Below are positions 13,167 to 27,300 of a DNA stretch of 64,000 nucleotides, piece after piece; position 1 is the first letter of the stretch, and each line of letters begins with the position of its first letter. The notes below the pieces were generated by a model. The model had not been told where the DNA came from and ran no database searches. It was given only the letters and a program-made list of their open reading frames with translations. Made by a program: the position numbers and the translations under genes. The stretch is taken from the NCBI GenBank assembly GCA_035041965.1, contig JAPYMA010003020.1, forward strand, positions 1 to 64,000, given 5' to 3'. This stretch comes from Anisakis pegreffii (Eukaryota > Nematoda > Chromadorea > Rhabditida > Anisakidae).

Positions 13167-14458
13167 ATGGCAAAAGTTATACGAAGTAAGTTTGTGTGCA
13201 CTGTTAATATTTTGAAGATTTGTTCAAATTCATAAAATGAATTCGTCAAATTTTCGCGAGATTAGTTTCAAATTGAAACGTTCCGATGTGGATTCTAGAT
13301 AAATGGGTGTACAAGCCACAAGGTCATTGGTATCGATATCTTCCGAGAAGGAACGAGGGTCCCAAAGAATTTGACTATGCAAAAGAGTGTGTCGGGCCCG
13401 AGCATTTTCCCGAAAAGGTTTCACACTCAAATCCTTGTTGAATTCTCAGCTATCACTTGTACAGTTCACTTTCTTTGAGCTCAACTGCAATGGTCAATTG
13501 AAATTTTTGTGTTGACAAACCAAAGAACCTGAAATTGTTCACAGATGGTCGGTGAACCGCCAAAGTTGTGGCTGGCATGGGTGTATCGTAAACCGTCCGG
13601 TGAGCCACACTGGACGAAAACGCGACTGAAGAAACTTTTTGGTGAAGATGTTAAGGTTGGTTTGGTTTATTTCGTACGAATTTGTGCATTTCAAACCATA
13701 ATTCTCTCAACAAAACATCCGATTCAATCCAAATTTCAACCTTTAGTATTTGGGTGAATAAATATGTCAGGTTTTTGAGATGTTTTGGTAAAATTTCTTA
13801 AAAGAGTGGTTTTGCAGCCAGGCAAAATGGAAATATTCAAGAATACAGCAACGCAAAACGCTGAGCTATGGCATGTGAAACATTTGATTGAACTTCGGCC
13901 ATTGACCTTTCCAAACGGTGAACCAACCATCGACGATGTAAACGCAATTGAGGTGAGCCAAGATGAGTCAGAGAGGAATCAAAAAGATATTTTAACGACC
14001 AACTATTAATGAGAAAACAACAATTATTCACTCTTGAATACGGCAAGTGATCTTTGAAAATTCGAGTGATGAACAAAACATTTTTAGATATTTGCCGATG
14101 GACGTTGTGTAATCGACAGGCGTTTAGTGTGCGATGAGGAACAGTTACGATTGGCCGATCCAGAAAAACAGGTCAGTCTATCACGGTGATAACTGCTGAT
14201 AAATGAGGGAAAAAATTGCGAACAGACAATCAGAAAAAGCTCAATGAATACTCTCCGTTTTGTATAGTTTAAAGCGGCTGAAAAAACTGCGATTATGACG
14301 CCGAACTTAATATAACGAGTGAACATTCAATTGAATGAAACAAATTTCAGATGACAGGCTCGTATTTGAGCTCAATGTTGGGGAAGCGATATCATGGATA
14401 CAAGGATATTTATGAAGATAACGTTTATACACCGTCGAATATTAGTGTTATCGATTGA
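13167..14458 (+). CDS. mrpl-30: Mitochondrial large-subunit ribosomal protein L30 (uL30m), 6 exons
   Basis: A structural protein of the mitochondrial large ribosomal subunit. Exons: 13167-13185, 13299-13417, 13545-13655, 13818-13952, 14088-14171, 14351-14458; 576 nt in phase, 191 aa. The L30 core lies at about residues 47-110: KLWLAWVYRKPSGEPHW, then TRLKKLFGEDVKPGKM, NTATQNAELWHVKHLIE and LRPLTFPNGEP. These match the LHIVTRIKSTRR, KMLGLEKAHTPQVHKN and KVVKHLIRIKPLKLP blocks I recall from human MRPL30. The exon 1 start (MAKVIR) is the only in-phase ATG close to a good donor. That tiny first exon is the least certain part. An N-terminal import signal is expected but not obvious. Donors are GTAAGT, GTTTCA, GTTGGT, GTGAGC and GTCAGT. 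Confidence 0.9.
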
Positions 14459-14825
14459 TCAAATAATGATGTTCATTCGAATCGTTTCATTTTGTATCCG
14501 TAAACTGATTCGTGAGGAAGTTGTTGAAAATAGCTTCATTTGTTCAAATTCAAGAGAAGAGAATTGTACAACAAATAGGATTCAGAAGCAATAATTGACA
14601 CTATTGTTAGGTGATCGTACCACATGAAATCACATTAGCCCAGTTTTAGGAGGAAATTTCAGTCAATTTCATTCTAATGGTTCTCAGAGGAAAATGATTA
14701 TTGCAGTCAAATTTATGAACCTATTGTTTATGTGTATGTAAAAGTTTTGTGTTAATTTTGTCATTGTCGAAATACTTAGTTACTATAATGACAACTGACT
14801 TGTTTCTGTTGTCGAATCTAAGATT

Positions 14826-14839
14826 AATAAAGCAATAAA
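14826..14839 (+). terminator. Tandem polyadenylation signals of mrpl-30
   Basis: AATAAA occurs at 14826-14831 and again at 14834-14839, about 370 bases after the mrpl-30 stop codon. This spacing suits a 3' UTR end. Confidence 0.6.
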
Positions 14840-15278
14840 ATAAAGATTCTCAAAAAGGGGCTGTTTGAATGCAACATTTATATGGAACTAACATTTATAT
14901 GGAATGAACGATGAGTTCGAATGTTTTCAGATTGCTTATAGTTATGAATAGCAGAAAATTTTGATATTTTGTTGTTAGCCTTATTGAATCAATGGAAGTA
15001 AACGGAATTAATTTATTGGAGTGAATGGATTTTTTCATTTCAATTGATACACCACGTAAGTGGATTAAAGCGTTCATTCGCAAAAAACAAAAATATTCGC
15101 CTGATTGCTGAAATACAAAGACGCATGGATCCGGGACCTATGGATTAGAATCTGTATCCTTGAATAACACTCCCAAACTGTACAAATTTTTTTGCTAGGG
15201 GAAATGAACGAGTGAGGTTTCATGTCCCGTGACAGCAGTCCATTTGCATTCGCAATTACTGCTTTAACACATCCATTT

Positions 15279-15418
15279 TAGTGATGACAAGTCAAAAATA
15301 TCCGACGAATTTCTATCGGAATTCCGATAATTGGATTTCGATCGAACAATTCCGAAGTTTAATCGGTATTCCGAATGTCGGAATCTCAAAATCTAAATTC
15401 GGTCGGATGCCATCACTA
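15279..15418. mobile_element. Small MITE-like element with TAGTGATG termini
   Basis: About 140 bp bounded by TAGTGATG on the left and CATCACTA on the right. The interior is full of self-complementary TCGGAATTCCGA-type words. The termini match the better-preserved element at 48784-48949. No 8-bp target duplication is visible here. Confidence 0.6.
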
Positions 15419-18378
15419 AACTAGGATGAATCATAGACTTGCCACGTGTTTTGCACTGTTTTCAAACCGTGGATGAACTCTATTGCATGTGTCAAACATC
15501 TGACAATACGATTTTGAGTAAAAACACTGGAAAACGATTGCGATGAGGAACAAACACGTTTTTCGCTTGAAAATTTCAAATTTTCACACAAAAAATGTGT
15601 TCCAAATCGCAAATTTACATTTTTTGACATTAACTTGACGAGAAATAAGCTTTGCATAATTCACAATTTGCATTTTCCAACTATCACGGAAAATCTAAAA
15701 TCCGCAATCTATCAGCATTCAAAAAAAGTGAATTTACGAGTGCATGGCAGGCACAAACGAGTGAACAAATGGAATGAAATCATTCGATCCAATGTAGTGC
15801 GGCAAATTTGCTTAGAGAAGTTTTACGTGTTGTTATTGCGGAGAGATTATGAAGACGTTTGAAGGAGCAATGCATTTTGTGGATTTGTCTAGTGCAGACA
15901 ATGTGTCGACGCGAAAAGAAATAGCGTTAAATCGGACTAGATGAGAGTTTTGCTAGTCCGTTGGAGGATTAAATAATGTCGATAAAGAAAGAGGCATAGG
16001 AAGAGAGACGGGCCGCATGATACGTAAGATAATCGTGTATGGTGAGAGAGGACGAAATTGAATGGTACAGATGATTAGGTGCGTACGCGTGTATTGAATG
16101 ATGTCGATGGCTTGCGTGTACGAATGACTGCTTTCTTGGTGCTACTGCTGTTTGTGTGTTTGTTTGTGAGCACATTTTGTGGCAAACAAATGCATAACGT
16201 TTTCGCATTCATTTCGCACATTCGTTTCTATTTCCCGGTTAAAATTTTGCGTTATCGACCTACGCTTCTGTAAGTCTTAAGTTTTCCCCCTTAAGTTTTC
16301 GGAACTCGCCACTTATTTCTGTGATCCAGAAATAAGAGATGTCCCCGCAAGCTTGGCTATCATCGAAGACGAGAAGAGACTGCAGCAGAAAACGGATAAA
16401 AGGAGTGAAGTCGAGCCGATTTCATCCGTTAGAAGGGCGCTCAAGCGCTGAACTCGTCACCACTTTGCACTGTGCTGACCGGCTGATGGCTCAGTGCTTC
16501 ACATCAGTGATTAATGTCAACGAATCGGTCCGATCAGCCACTGGATGATCTCCCGATCAGAGAGCAAAAACTGATAAATTTCGCGCCAATCGGCTTCATT
16601 TCATTGCCAAGTTGTGTGATTGGACTTATGCCAGTTGGAAGGAAAGTCGATGGAAAAAAGACCCGAAAAAATTCAGTGGTCATCGGTGATCAGTGATTTC
16701 GAAGTGCGGAACAGGAAGATGATGACCACCGAATGGAAAAATTCAATGGAACAAAGTGGAACATTTCAAACAAACTTGAAAGCACTGAAAGCAGAAAGGA
16801 CATTCAACTCAGAAACCGGATGTTAGAAGCCGGTATTGCCTTAGGCAGAAGTTGTGGATCGGATTCTGCGCTTTGATTTGAGCATGAATGCGTGTTTTTC
16901 CATCCTGAATATCGAGGTCCGGATCCCCGGTGACTTGGTAGTATTCATCTGAGCGGTGCATCCGGTGTAACTGAAAGCTCGTCGAATCATCTGATTTTAA
17001 TTGTTGATGCTGTGAGGTTATTTAGACAGATTTTCGGACTCTTGTCGTGAGCCAGGCAACCGTTCATCTTTCTGAACCATTATCATAGCAGAACTGAGAT
17101 TTATTTAATTGAAAGATTCAGCCTCAGTTGTGTTCTGTGAGACTTCGAACGATAGAATAGCATCAGATGTCGTATATTCGGTTTTTGAGCCCAACGAGAT
17201 TTGTTGATTTCGAGTTCCTGAAGATAATAGTATCTTTTCCCAATGGCCGAGAAAAGGAGATTCCGAAAAATTATGGGTCTCCTTTCCATTTTCCAAAATC
17301 TCGTCTCCTTTCTCGATCATAGATATTCGTAGCTGTGAGATCCCGTTGATGTATGGTGTGCGTGGTTAAAAGAATCCCGAATTCCATGAAGCAATTAGTT
17401 AGTGAAACTGAATCGCTGAAAATTCGTTCACCTGATCTGATATTCAATACCTGTTCGAATTCTGAGTCTGATTATTCGGAGTAAAGATTATCTCCATTGT
17501 CCCCATTGTATCACAATGAATTCAAAAGGCTGAATGTCCTCGCTGATCAGCACATTGAAAGTATTTTTTAAAACTCTTTGCAGAGATATTCCCCGCATCC
17601 AATTCCATTTCCAAATCAATCAACTTCAGTTTTCGTATTCATTATATCCCCAGTTCCGTTTTTTTTCTATTGTCGTTCATCTACCAGTATCAGTGTTGTC
17701 AGCGTTAGGGACCAAGTTGAATTTATAGCATTTTGTATACTTTGATAGCTTTTCGTTGGTGAAAATCTGAAACCCATTGAAGATTTTCCTGACGAGCCAG
17801 TGCCTAGAAATTTACTCTTTTTGAGTCGTTTTGAATCGCTTCCATCCCCGCCCATCGAAATGCGTTGATAATCTCACTGCAAAGATATTGACTGAATGGA
17901 GTAATCGTTTCGAATTTCAGTTGGTCAGGTTCAGCGCACTCTTTATTGTATGACAATAGAGTGCTGATCATTTTAAAATACCGCAAATAAGAACTGGTCC
18001 ATCCACCAGAAAACATCCACAAAAGTTGCTTGCCTTCGAGCAATTGTTATCGTGTTATGGATGGGCGTAGTGGCGGCGCAAATCACTCTAATGGTACCTT
18101 TCAACTACGTTTTAATTGCGTTTTTGATTTGATAAGGCACTTATCATTTTTTGCATTCTTAAACACTGATAATACGATAGTGACCATAGTCCGTGATGAA
18201 TCGCTGTTTAACAGGTAGTAACTTGAATCATGCTATATCATCGAAATTCTGGTTTCAGTTATATAAATTTTGAAAATCGCTCGGAAATTTAGAAAAGTGG
18301 AAAATCAGGATAATTTTTAAACAATCAAATAGTCATTGAATTCATTAAAGAAGTGAAATAGTCAATAAAGCATTTGCA

Positions 18379-21300
18379 ATGATATTGAGCGCTTTATGGA
18401 ATCATAAGTTTCATGAGATCGCAGATTCAGATGGAGCGCCGCCCGCACGACATCCACCGACGACGGTGAACGCACGTCAGTCAAGACATGTGAAATGTAG
18501 TGCATGGAAAGTGATCAATATCGATGCGAAGTCGTTTGTCTATCGATTCGACGGAGACTGCAAAGAGCAACCAAAGGCATGATTTTGTTTGAGATTGCTG
18601 CCATCGAAACTTTTTTGATGGAATTAGATGAGGACATTATTACTATTATGCAAATTCGTTGATGCCATATTGAGAGTCGAGATAGTTGTGAGCCTTCTTG
18701 ATATTGGTACTTATTTTAGTATACAATTTATACGGTGAACGATCCGAGGAAGCAGTATATACGTTTCCGAAAAACTGAGCCCGCCGATCTACCAGTACCC
18801 ATCTTCGTGGTTTGTTTTATTTTCTCGAAGCCTAATCATCGCATTTAAAAAATTTCTTTATGTTTAGCATTTCAATTTGCTAATGAACGTTTTTTTCACG
18901 TTGAAAGTTTCTTCTGAATCTTCATTCAAAAGATTTAGTTTTTGGTCTTAGCGATAATGTCAGAAATACGATTGACAAAGACTAAGGTGGAAGATATTCG
19001 CTGTTTTCAGTTGGATAACAATACGGTTGGTTTACCACCGAAACGTGAAGTGTCCATCTACGGTTTGAACGATAATATCAATGAAGCGTTCTTGAGGGAT
19101 ATGTGCGAGTGAGTTGCTCTGCTGAGACTTTTCGTTGATAATCATTTGAGTTTTGCAGTAATCAAAATAGGAAGCAATTGTTTATTGATGCATTTTGATT
19201 CGTTCATTTAACTTATTCGAATCTTGAATCGAATCTGGAAAGATCAAGTGGTTAACGGTCCGAAAAGAAGTGTCTTGAATTCATACTAGTATTTGGTTGT
19301 TTTAGAAAAATTGGAAGCATTTCGGAGATCACAATTTATCGACATCCACGTACCAAAAAGCATATGGGAATGGCATTGGTGGTGTTCAGTGAGCCGAAAC
19401 TGGCTGAATTGTTCGTTGCGAAGAATGACGGTTGTTCAGTGATGGGCGGTGTGATTACATGCTTTTTGGATCCTTACGGTAGGTACCGTTTCGTGTTCAA
19501 TTTGCATGCGTACAGTGGGTTTTTTTGCGAGAATCGAGGAGAATTCTTTGAAAATTTTACGAATCTATTGTTATTGACTTCTCGGTATATATTACAGTTT
19601 GGAGTAATTTTTTGTGACGGTATTGCTTTTAGCAAGTAAAATCAGTAAACGGTACGAGCAGTTGGGTATGGAATGCGCACCAATACCAGAGTATTTGAAG
19701 AATATCAGCGATTCAAAGATAAACGAATTGCGACGTTCACTGAATACACCACATTCACCGCATGAGGTAAGATTGGTTTTATTGGAAATGAAGTTTTGAT
19801 TTCATATTATTCATCAGCTTGTTTTGCATTCAATGATGAGCAAATTCCTTGAGCAATTCAATGATGATCATGTTCTAAAAAGTAGTGTCTTATCATATTT
19901 TTGTTCTTATTGTTCTTATTCAATGAACGAAGGAAATTTGCACTGTACTAGAGAGCGAATGAAATGGAAATTAATGTGGAGTTTTTAGAGTTTTCTCACA
20001 AAATTTATGCACATTTTACTAACGATTGTAAGCGATCCATTGGGAATCAATTGTTGATAAAGTAGCAGGTTTGGAATGTTTTTGATGATAGAAATTTAAG
20101 ACGCCGTATCACGATGATGGTCCATCATGTAGTGGAATCGATCGAGTTGAAGAAACGTTGGAGCAGTTCTTCGACAGTATGCCATCACGCTCTCCATGTA
20201 AGGTTTAAAGAATGAGTGATTTGCTCGCGTGTTTGAATTTGTTCATTTTAACGAATATTTCTTTTCATTTGACTCAATGGAAAATTGCGTTTTAAACGGA
20301 GAAAACAGATTTTGACTGAATATAGTTCTGGTAAACGAACTGATTCGGTTAAGATTCGAAGATTTCGTATTGGTTTTGTTCAGTGCGCATTATCGTTTGT
20401 TTTTGTTTAGGTGAATCGACAACGCCGCGGGCGGCTATCGAAACTCCTTCATGCAGCACATTTGTACGGAGTACAACTCCCACAACGCCACCACCAAGCA
20501 AAAAGATTACTCACAATAAGAACCATAAAAATAATATCAATAATGCTATGAGCAAAAATATTAGTAGTAATGCGGATAAAGAGAATAGCGATTTTGTGAA
20601 CAACACTTCGAAGCCACCGAAATTGCTTTTCGCTGAGAGCGGCTGTTCGATCACGAAAACACCTGGTACCCCTCAGTCTGACCTGGTATCAGATGTGCGA
20701 GGACGTTGTCCTCTGCCCCCGGAACCCCCTTCTTCTACTAGCACAACAACGATTCCGCCTCTCTCTCGAGCTCCATTCCCAGTTCATGCTCCCCCGTCAG
20801 CACCCGCGCCCTCGTCCGTACCCGTTTCTCTTGTACCCCCAAATGGTGCTCCTCCGCTCCTTCCTCCGCCACCGTTCTTCCTGAGTACCCCCACACCACA
20901 TATGCCCCCGTCACCCTTACCGTTTTGCTCATCACCCTTAATAAATCAACATCCACCACCTCAGAACGCCTTCTATCCGATTCTGCCCAGTCCCGCGCCC
21001 CATTTGGTAACTCCATCTTTGATAAGCAGTGCTGCATCACTACCGATGAAAGCCACCGACTACGTACCACCACCCCCACCGCCTCCATCTGATTCTGGTT
21101 AATTTCGTATCTTTTCTCGATTTTATTTTTGCATTAGTTTTTAGTCATCTTATCCACTTTATTTTCTTGACAGAATTTTCTTCGTTCATTCCCCATTCTA
21201 TCGACACAAGGGAAATTGAATGAAATTTGAAAATTTCTTCAGACATCTACTTTCTTCGATTTAAAATACGAAACGTTTGAATGGAAAGGCGAAACATTTT

Positions 21301-24300
21301 GAATAGCGTTCATTTTCATTTCATTTCGATTGGTCTCAATTGGATTACGGATGGCTCTATGCAAATTCGTTCTTGAAAGTTTCCTTCTGATTCTTGAATA
21401 AATGTGATTTCGAATTGCAAAACAATAAGAAGTATCATCAGAAAAGCAAAAAAATAATTCAGAGCGAATGAGATCTGTTCTGCCAATAAGTTTGTGTTGA
21501 TGAATGACTGAGTGGAATTGAACATTTCAGTACTTAAATCGTTCTCGGTGACAAATCTCTCAACGTTACCACCTCCGCAGCCACCTCATTCTATTGCAAC
21601 CTCAGCAAGTCACCCGGATGCATCTGGATATCGCATTGTCAAGACTCCAACGACACCAGAGGAACCTCCACCAATGGATCCGATGCCTTTCGAGGTTGTT
21701 CCTTATTTCTAAATAAACTTTCTCTGCGTTCACAAACGTTTAATTGTGATGAACCATTGGGAGTTCGCTTTTAGTTAAAATGTTTTAAATGAAGTAATGC
21801 ACATGCATGCTCCATTTCTATTGATTCAGTTGCTCAATGATTATTGTCATCTCCTTCAGCAATCGAATACTCGTGAAAGGGAGGATGTCAAAAACGTGTC
21901 GTCGTCATCGAAAAAAGATGCAAACAAATTCCGAAAGGAAGGGCTGAATAATCGTGTGGAGAAATTGCGTCATTTGACTGGTATGTGCTAGATGAAGTTA
22001 TCCATTAAAAATTTTGTTTGTCCGCGAGTTCGTTTCATTATTTTTGTGAAATTGCAAACTACAACAATTCTATCTTACATTGCGATTCGTTTTTATTTGG
22101 AAGCATTTGGACGTCAGCTCGCAATCATAACGATATGTGTATAGTCAAAACCATTGGATACGCAGTTCAATTGGTGTTAATAAATTGAATTTGGGTGATA
22201 TTCGAATACAAGAAGAGTAAATTTGAGAAGAGTGCAACTGTTTGGAATGTTCGTTCAGATGATTCAAAAACTCAACACAAACGACGACACGCCACGTGCT
22301 CTCCATCAACGGTATCGTCGAGTGAAGATCAGAAGGAATCCGGGAGTGAGCAGGAGGATGTGAGTGATGAAGAAGACGGCGAGGATCCAGAAAGTGATTT
22401 AAGTACGACAGCATTTCAGCGGAAGACTAAAAATGAGCATCGGTCGTCAAGGAAGCGACATCATGCGGAGGCGATTGTAGAAGAGGTGTGTGAAACTGAC
22501 GAATTTATTTGATATGACTCGAAAGAAATTTGTTTCGAAGATCAAATTGTAATGGGATGTTTAGTCGAGAAAGGTTTTCTGTAGCTAGACATCAGCATTT
22601 GTGCAGAATGTGGTAAATAGTTGATGTGGAAGTTTTCTGTTTCAGAAGCGGAAGTACTATAAACGAAAGAATTATGCGGAAGGATCGAAAGATTATTATA
22701 AGGTGAGTCATTCGAAGATTATTTTATTCTGTGGATCTCTGCATTGCGATATGTGTAATACGAAGCGGTTGTGATTTTGAATGATATCGCCAAGCCATGT
22801 TGAAGGAAGTGGTCATAAGAACGTTGGATGAGGTAAAGGATCGTAAAGAAACGAACACGTCGAGGTGTCACGGTGATTCGCGTGAGCTGGTTCAAGAAGT
22901 GGAACGGTATCAACGCATTCGGAGGTATATCGCTTTCTGGTTTATCCGTGATTGCTGCGAATATGTACATCTCTTGAATTCTGGCAATTAGAGACGAAAT
23001 GGAGCAAAAATTCATTTCCTCGCCATCCCATTCGCAATATTTCATTAAGTAATTTCGACACGATTCAGTGGAATTTCTGAAATTCGGATGATTTTATTTT
23101 CAAGATATAAACGACGTCGAAGTGAAGACGAGTTGCGAGGTTCACTGTCACCAGAAGAAGTGGTTCGCCAATCGCGCAAAAATCCGCTTGAGACGGATGA
23201 TATAGACCTGCCGGATCTGAAGAGTATCAGTAGTGATGAGGATGACACGGAGGAGACTCGCAATGATAGTAGGAATGAAAACGGTACCGATAGCAACTAT
23301 CAGAAACGCAAATATGGCGGTTCGACGAGATACGATGACAGAGCGCGATTGAGAACACCGACTCAGCAGCAGTCTGATAGAGTAAGTTTAGTGTTCATTG
23401 ATAATTTCGATTGTAATTGTTATAGGACATATTTATTTTGTTAAATTTGTGACATTAGAATATCTTTTGGGGGAAATGTTTGACTAGTGGTTAGTTTGAA
23501 GGTAAGATGAGACGCAGCGGTAGTTAGTTGGCTGGTTAAGAAGCATTGTTATGATGGCGCTATCGTTCATATGCAATCAGCTGTTCCGCCGAATGCATTC
23601 ACTATGCTATAATGAATTTAGAATCGAAGATCTGGAATGGGATTCAGTACAGCACCACAGCGATCATCTTCATTCAATTGTACACGATTGGCAACAACAG
23701 GAAACAGTGCGAGTGGCTTGGACAGGAGGGATCGTATTCTATCGGATCGACGAATACCGTCGTTTTTTGAAATGTTCGTTGGTTTTCCTTCATTATTTGT
23801 CTCATAATTTCATATTCGTTCAGCAAGAGCAGCGCCATTCACCAGTGTAATAGATCCAATATTCAGTGTACCAATTGAAGAGTTGAGTTACCGAATCCGA
23901 ATGATAAGTAGTCGTTAATTAGAGCAAATGGTAAGAAAAGGCAAGCTATCAAATTCAGATTAGCATGAAACGAAGAACGAATCAAGCCAGTCTCATGATC
24001 CCCATGTACTGATCGTTTTTTCAGTTGAACTCATCTGCTAGCAACAGAAATAATATATGGACTAGAAACAGATCAGAAGCGTTGATTCAGTGTACCGATT
24101 GCCGGGCAAAACAGCTTTCAGAAACTGTAAACCGAACTGTCGGAAAATTTTTTTCAAAATCTGGTCATAACGTTGGAATTATATAAGTGAAATTGTATGT
24201 AATGCGGCACGATAGTTCAATTGAATGGTATCGTTGAAAATGCGAGCCGTCGATTTGTATTCTCTCAGCAAAAGTGAATCTCTAAAAGGATCCTGAATCC

Positions 24301-27300
24301 AGTCTCAGAGAACAACCTATCAGTGAAACGTCCGAAACGAAATTAATTTGCGTATACTGGATTGGTGGAATTAGAGTTTGAAGTGACGAGTAGTAGTATT
24401 GGTCACACGAGCACTAGACACGAATTGCAGTGACGTGTCGTTACCACCGCAGTCGCAGTCGAATCGTCGGAAAACGATGGCAGTGAGCAGTACTGCCGGA
24501 GGCTGTGCTAGTTCGATTGACCGACGTCGTGGTCATCGATGGTCATCAACGTCCGCATCGGACGATTCCTTCTCGGACACCGACGAGAGTGTGGCTCGGT
24601 CGCGACGTTCACGCGCCTCTAAAAGGTTCGAAGGCACCAAGCACATGCAAACTCACCTCACCTCTTGCTTCCTCGCCTCATAACCTCGCAACTTGCCACC
24701 ATATTTGAGTTATAACCAGCGTGAAGTTTACCGAAGCACTGTTTGTTCTACATGACCGGTTGTGTTATACATCTAAAATTTTATGGTTCGGCAAAATTCT
24801 GCTCAAATTCGGAGTCAGCTTAAACACTGACTTCGAACAGCAGCGTCCGGAAGTTCGTCTCGTCAAAACCTCTCGAAAAGGATTCATCGCGAGGCGGTAT
24901 CCGGATCCGATCAATAGATTATCATAACATACAACATCACTAATCATTAACATTTATCCAAAGTCACCTCATCTTTTCCTGTGCCACTTACATCAATTGC
25001 TAATCCAGTCCCGTTTATCGTAAACGGTTGTTTCGGCGTGTTCGTTGTTTATTTGTTTTTTTTGTAGTGCACTACTCAGTTTGGTCGTTTTCTTCACCTT
25101 CTGTTAATTGATATCTTGTAGATAACTGTGTTGTTGTTGTTGTGTTGTTGAAGTAATGAGAATTAATTCAAATTTGGAAGCGTCGTACAATTTCGGACGA
25201 AACGAAATTGAATTTCATTTTTGTGTTGTTGTAACGGAATAATTCACATCACTGTACAAATATCACTTCATCGCAATTGCGCTTGATCTACGATAACGTT
25301 GATTTCATTTCGCTTTGTTTTGTGTTTGTTGTATTCCGCTTTTTTTGTTGGCTTGTTCTCCTCTGATTGGTTTTGCTATCGGGTTTTTTGGGTTTGTTGG
25401 ACACATTTTGACATCATTTTGACATTTCTCGTTTTTCGTTATGCCGAATAATCTTTTTTTGTTCATCATTAACCCACGTAACGCTTGCAGTTTAGTGTTT
25501 GTATGCGTGTATGAACGCCTTGTAGAAATCTTGTTCGATTTTGGAAGATAGTTTTGGAAAATTTTTGAGAAAAAAAGTTTCAGAATGGCAAAACGTCGTC
25601 ATAAGAAGATACGAGTGGATGAGAACGATGATTGCACGTCGTCGACGAAAAGAAATCGATCGAGCAAGAAAGTGAATCTCATGGCGAGTTTTTGAGCTAT
25701 AGTTTGTTCTTTTTCTTTGTGGCAGTATCAAACTTTTTTCTTCACTCAGATCCAAAATAATGTTTGCCATTTGAGAGTTGAGCCGGAAAACGCAAAATTT
25801 ATTTGTTGAGTTTTTGAAGGACTTGAAAGATATGATGGAAGAGATCAGCGATAGCACGAATGATTCCAGCGATCCGAAGGGCACCGCAATCGGGTGCAAT
25901 AAAGCGACGAAATTGGGCGATCAATCGCACTCGAAAACAATCGGTAATTTCTCTTGGTTCTAATATAATACAAAAGTAGCTGCAGCTAGTTGAGCGGTGT
26001 AAATGTGAGTGCATTGATCAAAGGTGTCACTAATCAAGTTTTCAAACGAAATAACCTTCGTTGTTCCACCAAACAACTACAGAATGATGCGCCGCCATTC
26101 ACAATGAAATCATTAAATCTAATTGGTCTATTGAATCATCTCTGAACACCTCTCTCAAAAATAAGAATGTTTATTGTGTATCGTGTGAATTGAAGGGCAA
26201 ACAGCAACGATTGCTACAAACAATCCGAATGAACAATCATTATCAGCACAACAACAGAGGTCGTCATTTGAGCAGAGACTCGAAACCTTGTTCCATACGA
26301 ATTCTGCTGCGAATCAGTCGGTAAGCGAATTGTCTTTTTTTGTTAAATTTAATTTCTCTCCAAAATCATTAGCTGAAAATTTTCATTCCAAAAACTTTGT
26401 ATAGTTAAAGAATAATTTCTTTTCTGTATGTTGATAGGAAATATTTCATATTGTTCCATAGTGCAGTATTTTTGTCGAAATGTTCAATCATTTTCAGTTG
26501 GAAAGTGTGTGTAAAGAATCTCCACAAACACCGTCGATTGGTACGCCAGCATCTGTATTTACACCAGGTCTGGCGATTTTTTTTTCACTTCGTTGTTTTT
26601 TATCTCTTCTCTGGAACTCATCAGTGATCTAATGAGAAGGACAGAGGGATCAATCCCTTTCTCTGAATTGAGCAATACGGAAAAATTTTGGTATGCGAAA
26701 ATAGAAATTAGAAATGACTACGAGAATTCATGACCAAGGTAAAAAAATTGAATCGCGTAAGATTAAAATGTTCTGTAATTTCATCATTGCATATGAATAT
26801 CGTTTGATTTTAGTTATGTGTGATAGTTCGCCTGCAGTCACTCCGAATTACGTCGATCAGTCAACAAACGTGGCCTCACGAAGAGCGGAAAAGATCAATA
26901 ATGCAGCAGTGTAAGTTGAATAAATTGTCATCTGGATAATTACTTTTTCTAGATTAACGCATATTACATGTGTGAACTTTTTGGCTTTTTTGATCAGTTG
27001 GAGAATGGTGAAAGGAACATAGCGAAGTATTGCAAAGCATTGATTACTTGTGATCTGTTCAGAGAAACGTGCTCAACACCACAGGGACATTTGACTGGCG
27101 GCAGCACACATTTCAACGCAACGAACCTTTCAAAACCAGCATCGGTAAGCCAGAACAAGATTCATTTGCTTCAATATCTTTGTCTAGCCAATTCCCATTC
27201 ATATGGTCTATTGTACATTTACTTCAAAGCAATATTTTGAAGGTAGTGAATTTTGAAGTTAAGTTTCCGAGGGTGAAAGTATGTATGTGATCGTATATTT

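Larger units (their letters stand above)
14460..18378. other. Interval between mrpl-30 and set-2
   Basis: This includes the mrpl-30 3' UTR, the MITE-like element and a patch at about 16330-16880 that reads like broken coding sequence. Two frames there stay open for about 36 and 59 codons with a charged, gene-like composition (SAEQEDDDHRMEKFNG, RNRMLEAGIALGRS), but neither joins a recognisable family. The patch could be an untranslated or alternative 5' exon of set-2 or a decayed gene. The rest shows nothing I can support. Confidence 0.4.

Noticed and set aside
18961..19010. Exon 3 of set-2 starting at an earlier AG
   Set aside because: Earlier acceptors would add residues absent from SET1 proteins. 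The CTGTTTTCAG acceptor gives an in-phase join that matches the family spacing.
20738..21088. A 116-codon minus-strand open frame
   Set aside because: Antisense shadow of the proline-rich set-2 exon 20411-21097.
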